A DNA stretch of 64,000 nucleotides. Source: Halomonas sp. KAO. GTDB taxonomy: Bacteria; Pseudomonadota; Gammaproteobacteria; Pseudomonadales; Halomonadaceae. The translations under genes were made by a program, and so were the position numbers. The notes beneath the pieces were generated by a model. That model was given only the letters and a program-made list of their open reading frames with translations. It did no database searches and was not told the DNA's origin. Positions 33,627 to 41,790 of this stretch are shown here, in pieces. Positions within the stretch are counted from its first letter, which is position 1, and the number at the start of each line of letters is the position of its first letter. The stretch is from contig NZ_JADNRL010000005.1 in NCBI RefSeq assembly GCF_015595025.1, forward strand, positions 93,225 through 157,224. The letters are read 5' to 3'.

Positions 33627-34718
33627 CTAGAGCACGCCGACGGGGTAGGACCCCAGCACCTTGACCTCGGCGGCGCGCAGGCGCACCTCCTCCAGCACCG
33701 CGGCCACCCGGGGCTCCTCGTGATGCCCCTTGAAGTCGATAAAGAAGACATAGTTCCACACGCCGCTGCGCGAGGGACGGGTCTCCAGGCGTGTCATGTC
33801 GATCTGATGGCGATGGAAGGGCTCAAGCAGATCATGCAGCGCCCCGGGCTGGTTGCGCATGGCCACCACGATCGAGGTCTTGTCGTCGCCGGACATGGGC
33901 ACATCCTGATTGCCGATAATCAGGAAGCGTGTGGAGTTGTCCGGGCGGTCCTCGATCTTCTCGGCCAGGCGGGTCAGACCATAGAGCTTGGCCGACATGT
34001 CGCCGGCGATCGCCGCGCTGTGCCACTCGGTCTTGACCAGGCGTGCCGCCTCGGCATTGGAGGAGACCGGCACCCGCTCGGCCTGGGGATAGTGGGCATC
34101 CAGCCACTTGCGGCACTGGGCGAAGGACTGCGGATGCGAGTAGATCCGCGACACCTTGTCACGCCGGGTGGTCTCGCCCACCAGCAGGTGATGGTGGATT
34201 CGCAGCACCACCTCGCCGCAGATACGCAGTCCGGAATCGATGAAGGAGTCCAGGGTGTGGTTGATCACGCCCTCGGTGGAGTTCTCCACCGGCACCACCC
34301 CGTAGTTGACCGCCCCAGCCTCCACCTCACGAAACACTTCGTCGATGGCGGCCATCGGCAGGCTGATGGCACTCTCGCCGAAGTGCTTGAGGGTCGCCTG
34401 CTGGGTAAAGGTACCCTCGGGGCCGAGATAGGCGACCTTGATGGGCTGCTCCAGCGCCAGACAGGCCGACATGATCTCGCGGAACAGGCGTGCCACCTCC
34501 TCGCTATCCAGCGGTCCCTTGTTGAGCGCCATGATACGACGCAGCACCTGGGCCTCGCGCTCGGGGCGATAGAACACCGCTCCGGCATCCTCGGCGGTCT
34601 TGACCTGGGCCACCTGCTGGGCGCACTGGGCGCGCTCGTTCATCAGCGTCAGCAGCTGGCTGTCCAGATCATCGATGCGGCTGCGCAGCGCATCGAGATC
34701 GATGGGAGTGTCGCTCAT
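33627..34718 (-). CDS. pheA: Bifunctional chorismate mutase / prephenate dehydratase (P-protein)
   Basis: 363 residues. AroQ-type chorismate mutase (residues 1-~90, LDALRSRIDDLDSQLLTLMN), prephenate dehydratase (~95-275, VAYLGPEGTFTQQA, VVPVENSTEGVI, catalytic-region NSTRFLII), and a C-terminal ACT domain (~285-360, GALHDLLEPFHRHQIDMTR, ETRPSR) that binds phenylalanine for feedback inhibition. 5 nt separate it from serC and 3 nt from tyrA/aroA. Together they commit prephenate to phenylalanine or tyrosine. Confidence 0.97.
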   Translation of the reverse strand: MSDTPIDLDALRSRIDDLDSQLLTLMNERAQCAQQVAQVKTAEDAGAVFYRPEREAQVLRRIMALNKGPLDSEEVARLFREIMSACLALEQPIKVAYLGPEGTFTQQATLKHFGESAISLPMAAIDEVFREVEAGAVNYGVVPVENSTEGVINHTLDSFIDSGLRICGEVVLRIHHHLLVGETTRRDKVSRIYSHPQSFAQCRKWLDAHYPQAERVPVSSNAEAARLVKTEWHSAAIAGDMSAKLYGLTRLAEKIEDRPDNSTRFLIIGNQDVPMSGDDKTSIVVAMRNQPGALHDLLEPFHRHQIDMTRLETRPSRSGVWNYVFFIDFKGHHEEPRVAAVLEEVRLRAAEVKVLGSYPVGVL

Positions 34719-34723
34719 GATAT

Positions 34724-35827
34724 TCAGCCCTTTCTATTTTCGAAGTCGGCCATGAAATCGATCAGTGCATCCACGGCAGCTTCGGGAACGGCGTTGTAAA
34801 GGCTGGCCCGCATGCCGCCCACGCTGCGGTGGCCCTTGAGATTGAGAAGCCCCGCCTGCTCGGCCTCGGCGAGGAACGGCCTGTCCAGACGCTCATCGGC
34901 AAGCACGAAGGGGACGTTCATGCGTGAACGGTTCGCCGGCGCGATGGGGTTGGAGTAGAGCTCGCTGTCATCGATGGCGGCATATAGCTTGGCGGCCTTG
35001 CGCGCATTGATGGCCTCCATGGCCGGCAAGCCACCGATATCGTGCCTGAGCCACTCGAACACCAGCCCCGCCAGATACCAGCTGTAGGTCGCCGGCGTAT
35101 TGACCATCGAGCCGCCCTCGGCGAGGGTTTTGTAGCCAAACAGCGTGGGCATGTCGGGGCGTGCGCGCTCGAGCAGATCATCACGCACGATCACCACGAC
35201 CAGCCCGGCGGGGCCGATGTTCTTCTGCGCTCCGGCGTAGATAACGCCATATCGTGAGACATCCAGCGGGCCGGAGAGAATCGACGAGGACATGTCGCAG
35301 ACCAGCGGCACCTCACCCCCGTCCGGACGCACCGCCCGCGGGGTATAGTCGAAGGCGAGTCCGCCGATGGTCTCGTTGGCGGTGACATGCAGGTAGGCCG
35401 CATCATGGGAGAGCTCGATCTCTCCCTGCTGCGGCACCCGGGTATTGCCACTGGCCTCACTCGAGGCCGCCACCCGGGCGTCACCGAACAGGTGGTGCGA
35501 CTCGGCGATGGCCTTGCGACTCCAGATGCCGGTATCCACGAAGTTGGCGGTGCCGCCGTTTCCCAGCAGGTTGTAGGGCACCGCGGCAAACTGCTGGGTC
35601 GCCCCGCCCTGGGTGAAGAGCACCCGATAGTTGGCGGGGATCGCCAGAAGCTCGCGCAGATCGGCCTCGGCCTTTTCGGCGATGGCAACATACTCCGCCG
35701 AGCGGTGGCTCATCTCCATCACCGACAGGCCGTGACCACGGTAGTCGAGCATCTCGTCGCGGGCCCGCTCGAGCACCGCGGTAGGCAGCGCCGCCGGACC
35801 GGCGCAGAAGTTGAAATGACGTGTCAT
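34724..35827 (-). CDS. serC: Phosphoserine aminotransferase
   Basis: 367 residues from ATG 35827 (MTRHFNFCAGPAALP, the standard SerC start); the open upstream extension overlaps gyrA and is rejected. PLP enzyme for 3-phosphohydroxypyruvate to phosphoserine, and also the pyridoxal-pathway analogue. The PLP Lys is in YAGAQKNIGPAG; VLFTQGGATQQFAAVPYNL and MSHRSAEY are conserved. 31 nt downstream of gyrA and 5 nt before pheA, so it begins the amino acid portion of the run. Confidence 0.97.
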   Translation of the reverse strand: MTRHFNFCAGPAALPTAVLERARDEMLDYRGHGLSVMEMSHRSAEYVAIAEKAEADLRELLAIPANYRVLFTQGGATQQFAAVPYNLLGNGGTANFVDTGIWSRKAIAESHHLFGDARVAASSEASGNTRVPQQGEIELSHDAAYLHVTANETIGGLAFDYTPRAVRPDGGEVPLVCDMSSSILSGPLDVSRYGVIYAGAQKNIGPAGLVVVIVRDDLLERARPDMPTLFGYKTLAEGGSMVNTPATYSWYLAGLVFEWLRHDIGGLPAMEAINARKAAKLYAAIDDSELYSNPIAPANRSRMNVPFVLADERLDRPFLAEAEQAGLLNLKGHRSVGGMRASLYNAVPEAAVDALIDFMADFENRKG

Positions 35828-35858
35828 GCGTCCTGGTTCTCCATTGGGGTCAGCCCCT

Positions 35859-38594
35859 TCAATCCTCTTCGGCGCCTGATCCCGCACCCTCGTTGCCTGC
35901 CTCGGCGGAGTCGTCGCCTGCGCCTTCAGCCTCTCCAGCGCCCTCGGGCTCTTCCGACTCCTCGGGCTCATCGACGCGCACCGTCTTGACCAGCTTCTCC
36001 TCGTTACCCAGTCGAATCAGCATCACGCCCTGAGTATTGCGCGAGGTGATCGAGACCTCATCGACGCGGGTGCGCACCAGGGTGCCACGGTCGGTGATCA
36101 GCATCATTTCATCGGAGGAGTAGACCTGCATGGCCGCCACCAGCGAGCCATTGCGCTCGCTGGTCTGCATGGCGATGACACCCTGACCGCCACGACCGCG
36201 CAGCGGGAACTCCTCGAGACGACTGCGCTTGCCGTAGCCGTTCTCGGAGGCGGTCAGGATATAGATCTGGCCGCCATTAGCGGCCTCCACGGACGCCCCC
36301 TCCTCACCCTCGATCTCGGCGTCACTCTCCGCCCTTCTATCAAAGCCGGCCTCGGCATCGATCAGCTGGCTCTGGGGGATGATCAGGCTGATCACTTCGG
36401 CACCATCGAGGAGGCGCATGCCACGCACGCCGCGCGCGGTACGCCCCATGGCCCGTACATTCCCCTCCTCGAAACGGATCGCCTTGCCATTGGAGGAGAG
36501 CAGCATGACATGATCGGAACCCGAGGTGATGGCCGCACCGACCAGGCGGTCGCCCTCCTCGAGATCGATGGCGATCAGGCCGACGCTGCGCGGCCGCGAG
36601 AACTGCTCGAGGCTGGTACGCTTCACCGTGCCCTTGGCGGTGGCGAAGAAGATATAGCTTTCGGGGTCATAGTCGCGCACCGGCAGGATGGCATTGATCG
36701 ACTCGCCCTCGTCCAGCGGCAGCATGTTGACCAGCGGCTTGCCGCGCGACCCACGGCTGGCCGCCGGCATCTCATAGACCTTGAGCCAGTAGACCTTGCC
36801 GCGATTGGAGAACAGCAGCACGGTGTCATGGGTCGAGGCCACCAGCAGATGCTCGATGACATCCTCGTCCTTCATGGCGGTGGCGGACTTGCCGCGTCCA
36901 CCGCGCCGCTGGGCCTGGTAGTCCGAGAGCGGCTGGGTCTTGGCATAGCCGGAGCGGGACACGGTGACCACCATGTCCTCCTCGGCGATCAGGTCCTCCA
37001 TGGAGAGGTCGAGGTGGCTTGCCTGAATCTCGGTCTTGCGCGGATTGCCGAACTGGTCACGTACCGCAACCAACTCCTCGCGGATCACCTCGAGCAGACG
37101 CTCGGCGGACGCCAGGATGGCCATCAACTCGGCGATCTTCTCGAGGATACCGAGATATTCGTCGAGCAGCTTCTCGGTTTCGAGCCCCGTCAGGCGGTGC
37201 AGACGCAGCTCGAGGATAGCCTGGGCCTGGGCCGGCGACAGGCGATACTCGCTGCCCGCCGTATTGAGCCCGAAGCCCTCCTCGAGATCCTCGGGCTTGC
37301 AGGAGGTGGCGCCGGCCCGCTCGAGCATGCCGGTGACCTGCCCGGGCGACCAGTCTCGTGCAAGCAGCTTCTCCTTGGCCTCGGCCGCATTGGGCGAGGC
37401 CTTGATCAGCTCGATGACCTCGTCGATGTTCGAGATGGCAACGGTGAGGCCCTCGAGAATATGGCCACGTTCGCGAGCCTTGCGAAGCTCGTACAGGGTG
37501 CGCCGTGTCACCACCTCGCGACGATGACGAATGAATGCCTCGAGAATCTCCTTGAGATTGAGGATCTTCGGCTGACCGTTTTCGATCGCCACCATATTGA
37601 TGCCGAAAACGGTCTGCAGCTGGGTCTGGGCGAACAGGTTGTTGACCACCACCTCCCCGGACTCGCCACGCTTGACCTCGATCACCACCCGCAGACCGTC
37701 CTTGTCGGACTCGTCGCGCAGCTCGGCGATCCCCTCGATGCGCTTCTCCTTGACCAGCTCGGCGATCTTCTCGATCAGACGCGCCTTGTTCACCTGATAG
37801 GGAAGCTCATCGATGATGATGTGATCCCGGCCACTCTTCTCGTCATGCTCGATGGTGTGGCAGGCGCGCACGTAGATGCGCCCCCGGCCGGTGCGATAGG
37901 CCTCGAGGATCCCGGCACGGCCGTTGATGATGCCGCCCGTGGGGAAGTCAGGGCCGGGGATATGCTCCATCAGATCGTCGACGGTGAGGGTGTAGTCATC
38001 GATCAACGCCAGGCAGGCGTTGATGATCTCTCCCATGTTGTGCGGCGGGATATTGGTGGCCATGCCCACGGCGATACCCGACGAGCCATTGACCAGCAGG
38101 TTGGGCACCTTGGTGGGCAGCACCTCGGGGATACGCTCGGTGCCGTCGTAGTTGTCGACCCAGTCGACGGTCTCCTTCTCCAGATCGGCAAGTAGCTCGT
38201 GGGAGAGCCGCGCCATGCGAACCTCGGTGTAACGCATGGCGGCGGCACTGTCGCCGTCAATGGAGCCGAAGTTGCCCTGGCCGTCGACCAGCACATGGCG
38301 CATGGAGAAGTCCTGAGCCATGCGCACGATGGTGTCGTAGACGGCACTATCACCGTGGGGGTGATACTTACCGATGACGTCGCCCACCACACGAGCGGAC
38401 TTCTTGTAGGGTTTGTTCCAGTCATTGCCGAGCTCGTGCATGGCAAACAGCACGCGCCGATGCACGGGCTTGAGGCCGTCGCGCACATCCGGCAGCGCCC
38501 GGCCGATGATCACGCTCATCGCGTAATCGAGGTACGACTGCTTGAGTTCGTCCTCGATGTTGACTGGCAGAATCTCTCTGGCGAGCTCACCCAT
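35859..38594 (-). CDS. gyrA: DNA gyrase subunit A
   Basis: 911 residues from ATG 38594; seven extra upstream codons are not conserved. Catalytic Arg121-Tyr122 lie in [10 protein letters not shown]. The quinolone-resistance region reads [10 protein letters not shown] with Ser83 and Asp87, the susceptible residues, at exactly E. coli numbering. The GyrA box [11 protein letters not shown] opens the C-terminal DNA-wrapping beta-pinwheel. The wrapping domain has an acidic insert ([14 protein letters not shown]), and the protein ends in a long Glu/Gly/Ala tail, more acidic than in E. coli, fitting a salt-tolerant cell. GyrA nicks and rejoins DNA in the gyrase A2B2 complex. Confidence 0.98.
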   Translation of the reverse strand: MGELAREILPVNIEDELKQSYLDYAMSVIIGRALPDVRDGLKPVHRRVLFAMHELGNDWNKPYKKSARVVGDVIGKYHPHGDSAVYDTIVRMAQDFSMRHVLVDGQGNFGSIDGDSAAAMRYTEVRMARLSHELLADLEKETVDWVDNYDGTERIPEVLPTKVPNLLVNGSSGIAVGMATNIPPHNMGEIINACLALIDDYTLTVDDLMEHIPGPDFPTGGIINGRAGILEAYRTGRGRIYVRACHTIEHDEKSGRDHIIIDELPYQVNKARLIEKIAELVKEKRIEGIAELRDESDKDGLRVVIEVKRGESGEVVVNNLFAQTQLQTVFGINMVAIENGQPKILNLKEILEAFIRHRREVVTRRTLYELRKARERGHILEGLTVAISNIDEVIELIKASPNAAEAKEKLLARDWSPGQVTGMLERAGATSCKPEDLEEGFGLNTAGSEYRLSPAQAQAILELRLHRLTGLETEKLLDEYLGILEKIAELMAILASAERLLEVIREELVAVRDQFGNPRKTEIQASHLDLSMEDLIAEEDMVVTVSRSGYAKTQPLSDYQAQRRGGRGKSATAMKDEDVIEHLLVASTHDTVLLFSNRGKVYWLKVYEMPAASRGSRGKPLVNMLPLDEGESINAILPVRDYDPESYIFFATAKGTVKRTSLEQFSRPRSVGLIAIDLEEGDRLVGAAITSGSDHVMLLSSNGKAIRFEEGNVRAMGRTARGVRGMRLLDGAEVISLIIPQSQLIDAEAGFDRRAESDAEIEGEEGASVEAANGGQIYILTASENGYGKRSRLEEFPLRGRGGQGVIAMQTSERNGSLVAAMQVYSSDEMMLITDRGTLVRTRVDEVSITSRNTQGVMLIRLGNEEKLVKTVRVDEPEESEEPEGAGEAEGAGDDSAEAGNEGAGSGAEED

Positions 38595-38671
38595 GGGTCG
38601 TCGAATCCTTTGCACTGCAGGAGGTTGGCCGCCCGCCGTGGCGTTGCCCGGGGCGCCATTTACAGCCGCAC

Positions 38672-38677
38672 ATCATA
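38672..38677 (-). promoter_or_regulatory. Candidate -10 element of gyrA
   Basis: TATGAT on the minus strand, 78 bp before the gyrA ATG. The -35 region is poor (no TTGACA-like hexamer at 16-18 bp). Weak relaxed-promoter architecture would not be unusual for a gyrase gene, but the evidence is a single hexamer. Confidence 0.35.
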
Positions 38678-38730
38678 TCACTCCGGCGCGGGCAAAGGGA
38701 GCTGACTATTCGAGTTCCGCCCCGCCATCG

Positions 38731-39150
38731 CTACTCCAGCACGAGGGGAGCCAACAGCTCATGCAGCTCCCCCTCGATGGGAATGGCACGGTTGGCAGCC
38801 ACGTCGAGCAACACGAAGGTAATGGTGGCACGACTGACCAGTGCATCATCGCCACATCGATGAATCTCCTGGGCCATGCGCGCGCTACGCGCGCCGAGCT
38901 CGCAGACCCTGCTGCTGACCTTGAGATCGTCGCCGGCCACGGCCGCCGCGCAGTAGTCGATATTGACATTTACCGCCACGAAGGCCACATCACCGCGCTG
39001 TAGACGATGAAACAGCTCGGGTCGATCATCGAAATAGGCCCAGCGCCCCTCTTCCAGGAACTCCAGATAGCGGGCATTGTTGACGTGACCATAACCATCG
39101 AGATGGTAACCACGCACGCGCAGTGAAACAGAGGAAATTCGACTATCCAC
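38731..39150 (-). CDS. Acyl-CoA thioesterase, 4-hydroxybenzoyl-CoA thioesterase-like hotdog fold
   Basis: 139 residues, a single hotdog domain. RVRGYHLDGYGHVNNARYLEF holds the D-x3-H-VNN-xY motif of the YbgC/FadM branch, where the Asp is catalytic. FLEEGRWAYF and the central VNVNIDYCAAAVAGDDL are also typical. Substrate not predictable; medium or long acyl-CoA is likely. Transcribed from a promoter visible at 39182-39211. Stands alone between gyrA and the divergent rdgC. Confidence 0.85.
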   Translation of the reverse strand: MDSRISSVSLRVRGYHLDGYGHVNNARYLEFLEEGRWAYFDDRPELFHRLQRGDVAFVAVNVNIDYCAAAVAGDDLKVSSRVCELGARSARMAQEIHRCGDDALVSRATITFVLLDVAANRAIPIEGELHELLAPLVLE

Positions 39151-39181
39151 GGGTCATCACTCCTTGGCCTGAAAAGGCTCG

Positions 39182-39211
39182 ATTCTAGGCATCCACACCG
39201 CCCGAATTCAA
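39182..39211 (-). promoter_or_regulatory. Probable sigma-70 promoter of the thioesterase gene
   Basis: Minus strand TTGAAT (39206-39211), 18-bp spacer, TAGAAT (39182-39187), about 30 bp before the ATG. Locally AT-rich. Confidence 0.55.
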
Positions 39212-39304
39212 ACATTCGTTTTATATCTGTCTCATGATCGATGCTGGCACCCTCGCGCCCCTTCGGTGATAATGGCGACCCTTTTCTCCGGGGAAAAATG
39301 CTGC

Positions 39305-40237
39305 ATGTGGTTCAAGCACTTACACCTTTATCGGCTACACAACGCACCTGAACTGGATGCCGCCACGCTGGAAGAAGCCCTGGCCGAACAGGCGGCGCGA
39401 CCTCTGAGCGGACAGGATCCCCGCCGCCTGGGCTGGACCTTCCCGGGCGGTCGTGCCGACACCAGCCGCCTCCACGAGCTGCAGGGGCAACGCCTGCTCA
39501 GCGCCCTGCGTCAGGAACGGCTGCTGCCCGCCAGCGTCGTCAAGGAGGAGGTCGACGAGCGCGCCGCCGAGGTAGAGGCTCGCGAGGGGCGCAAGCTGCG
39601 CCGCCAGGAGAAGATCACCCTCAAGGAGCAGGTAGTCGAGGAGCTGCTGCCCCGCGCCTTCGTGCGCAGCCAGAAGATCGACCTCTGGTGGGACACCCGG
39701 CGTCGGCTGATCGGGGTCAACGCAAGTTCGCGAACACGAGCCGAGGAGCTACTCGACCTGCTGCGGGAAACCCTGGGCAGTCTGAAGGTCACGCCACTGG
39801 CAACTCAGGTAATGCCCATGCGCGCCATGACCCAGTGGCTTACCGACCCCGCCTCACGCCCCGCCGACCTGGTGATGGGTGACCAGGTGGAGCTCAAGGC
39901 CAAGGGCGATGACGGCGTGCTGCGAGCCCGCCAGGTCGACCTCGACAGCGACGAGATCCAGCAGCTGCTGGAGAGCGGCCGGCAGGCCAGCAAGCTGGCC
40001 GTGGAGATCGAGGGCCGGCTAAGCTTCGTCCTGCATGACGACCTGGCGCTGAAGTCGCTGCGCTTCGGCGACGCACTGATCGACGAGGCCAACGCCAGCG
40101 ATGATGGCGATGACGCCCTGCTGCGCCTGGATACCGATTTCGTACTGATGGCCCAGGCTTTGGGCGACAACACCGAACGCCTCATTGCCTGGCTGGGCGG
40201 CGAGGCCGGCACCGCAAGCGACATCCAAGCATCATGA
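39305..40237 (+). CDS. rdgC: Recombination-associated protein RdgC
   Basis: 310 residues from ATG 39305 (MWFKHLHLYRLHN, the standard RdgC start); a 13-codon upstream extension is not conserved. Ring-shaped dimer that coats double-stranded DNA and antagonises RecA loading. Characteristic segments: GWTFPGG, VVKEEVDERAAEVEAREGRKL, WWDTRRRLIGVNASSRTRAEE. Its TGA overlaps the next ATG by 4 nt, coupling it to the acyltransferase gene. Confidence 0.95.
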   Translation: MWFKHLHLYRLHNAPELDAATLEEALAEQAARPLSGQDPRRLGWTFPGGRADTSRLHELQGQRLLSALRQERLLPASVVKEEVDERAAEVEAREGRKLRRQEKITLKEQVVEELLPRAFVRSQKIDLWWDTRRRLIGVNASSRTRAEELLDLLRETLGSLKVTPLATQVMPMRAMTQWLTDPASRPADLVMGDQVELKAKGDDGVLRARQVDLDSDEIQQLLESGRQASKLAVEIEGRLSFVLHDDLALKSLRFGDALIDEANASDDGDDALLRLDTDFVLMAQALGDNTERLIAWLGGEAGTASDIQAS

Positions 40238-41448
40238 CCGAGAACCGACCCGACAGCAGCGCCCAGGACCCCTGGGCCGACATCCGCCCCTTCAACGACG
40301 AGGAAGTCGCGGGGGTGCTAGCGAATCTCACCCAGGAGCCCGAGTTGCTCGACGCCCTGACCCGCTATCGCCTGCCGCGACTCTCGCGCCTGATGCCTGG
40401 CCTCTCGCGCCGACTGGCAAGCCTGGCGCTGCGCCGGCAGGTGCGTGGCGTTCAAAGCATCAAGCAGTTCCAGCAGCGTATCGCCGGCTACATGGAGCGG
40501 ATGATTCGCACCACGACCGATGAGTTCAGCACCGCCGGTCTCGACAGGCTCGACCCGGCGACGGCGTATCTGTTTATCGGCAACCATCGCGACATCTCCC
40601 TGGACCCCGCCTTCGTCAACTACGCCCTCTACCTGGCGGGTCGTAACACGGTGCGCATCGCCATCGGCGACAACCTGCTCAAGAAGCCCTATGTCACCGA
40701 CCTGATGCGCCTCAACAAGAGCTTTATCGTGCCGCGCAGCGCGCGTGGCAAGCGCGCCATGCTGGCCGCCTACCAGAAGCTTTCCGGCTATATGCGTCAC
40801 TCCATTACCGGCGACAATCACTCCATCTGGATGGCCCAGCGTGAGGGGCGCGCCAAGGACGGCATCGATGGCACCGACCCGGCGATCATCAAGATGATGA
40901 CGATGTCGCGGCGGGCCGAGGATCGCCAGGCAAGCCTCGGCGAGGCGATTCGCGAACTTCGCCTGGTACCGGTCGCGATCAGCTACGAGTATGACCCGTG
41001 CGACGTACAGAAGGCCCGCGAACTGCATGCGATGCATACACTCGGTAAATACGAAAAGGGTCAGTACGAGGACATCAGCTCCATTGTTGCCGGCATCACC
41101 GGCCACAAGGGGCGCGTCAAGCTCACCTTCGGCACGCCGCTCAGCGCCGACTTCACGGCGCCTGATGAGGTCGCCGCCGAGATCGACCGACAGGTACTGG
41201 AAGGCTACCAGCTCTTCCCCAGCCACTATCTGGCACTGGAGACCCTGGGGCACGCAGCGGAGCTTGTCGACCTCGGTGAGGTCACCGAGGCCGACCGCGA
41301 GCGCTTCCAGACACGGCTTGCTCAGGTGCCTGCCGAGCTTCGGGAGTGGTGGCTGGCCCAGTACGCCAACCCGGTTCTCAACAAGGCGGGGCGCGCCCCC
41401 TTCACGCCAGTCGCGGCCCAGAACGAACCCAGGAGCGAGGCACGCTGA
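40234..41448 (+). CDS. 1-acyl-sn-glycerol-3-phosphate acyltransferase-like protein
   Basis: 404 residues. PlsC/GPAT-like acyltransferase domain at roughly residues 95-290. The catalytic block reads YLFIGNHRDISLDPAFVNY, with His-Asp in NHRD rather than the textbook H-x4-D; block II is near IAIGDNLLKKPYVTDLMRLNKSF and block III is WMAQREGRAKDG. Phospholipid synthesis or remodelling is the likely role. It is longer than PlsC (~245), with an N-terminal ~90-residue helical region and no predicted strong membrane helix. Translationally coupled to rdgC. Confidence 0.75.
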   Translation: MTENRPDSSAQDPWADIRPFNDEEVAGVLANLTQEPELLDALTRYRLPRLSRLMPGLSRRLASLALRRQVRGVQSIKQFQQRIAGYMERMIRTTTDEFSTAGLDRLDPATAYLFIGNHRDISLDPAFVNYALYLAGRNTVRIAIGDNLLKKPYVTDLMRLNKSFIVPRSARGKRAMLAAYQKLSGYMRHSITGDNHSIWMAQREGRAKDGIDGTDPAIIKMMTMSRRAEDRQASLGEAIRELRLVPVAISYEYDPCDVQKARELHAMHTLGKYEKGQYEDISSIVAGITGHKGRVKLTFGTPLSADFTAPDEVAAEIDRQVLEGYQLFPSHYLALETLGHAAELVDLGEVTEADRERFQTRLAQVPAELREWWLAQYANPVLNKAGRAPFTPVAAQNEPRSEAR

Positions 41449-41790
41449 GTTCAGGCCGACGGCACGCCTGGTCAGCTGGACCGGAACCCTCCCCCCCGAC
41501 GACCCATTAATCTCCATGCCGGCCGACACTCTAACGTGCGGCTGGGCATGGGTGTGCGGATACGGCATGGCCAGAGTAGCCAAGCCTTCCGACCCCGAGC
41601 CTCGGCCTTAGCCGGCAATTCTGTAAACTGATGTAAACTGACGTTAGTTGATGTAAGCTGATACCCATGACTCGTCGCGAGCTGTCCAGCTGGCAGCGGC
41701 TCGCGCCCAAGCGCTGATGCAACCTTTACGCCTGAGTATCTGATCTGAAGCTAGACTGTCGGCCGCCAAGCCCATGGGGAGTACATCGAC
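41449..41790. other. Intergenic region before the lapD-like gene
   Basis: 342 bp without a supported gene. It contains four 10-bp repeats at 41621-41662. No ORF here has coding-like codon use. A GGGGAG 9 nt before the GTG at 41791 is the probable ribosome-binding site of the next gene. No convincing -35/-10 pair was found. Confidence 0.5.
41621..41662 (+). repeat. Four in-phase 10-bp direct repeats upstream of the lapD-like gene
   Basis: ctgtaaactg, atgtaaactg, acgttagttg, atgtaagctg follow each other without gaps and run into a partial fifth (at). The period is close to one DNA helical turn, so a protein contacting each unit would bind one face. They end ~130 bp upstream of the GTG at 41791. 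Confidence 0.7.

Noticed and set aside
31464..34799. A very long open frame on the + strand (over 1100 codons) opposite tyrA/aroA and pheA
   Set aside because: It lies antisense to two well-conserved enzymes, its product is His/Gln/Gly-rich with no domain, and such frames arise where the true strand uses G/C third positions.
36510..38195. Long + strand frame opposite gyrA
   Set aside because: Antisense shadow of an unambiguous gyrA; no similarity to any protein I know.
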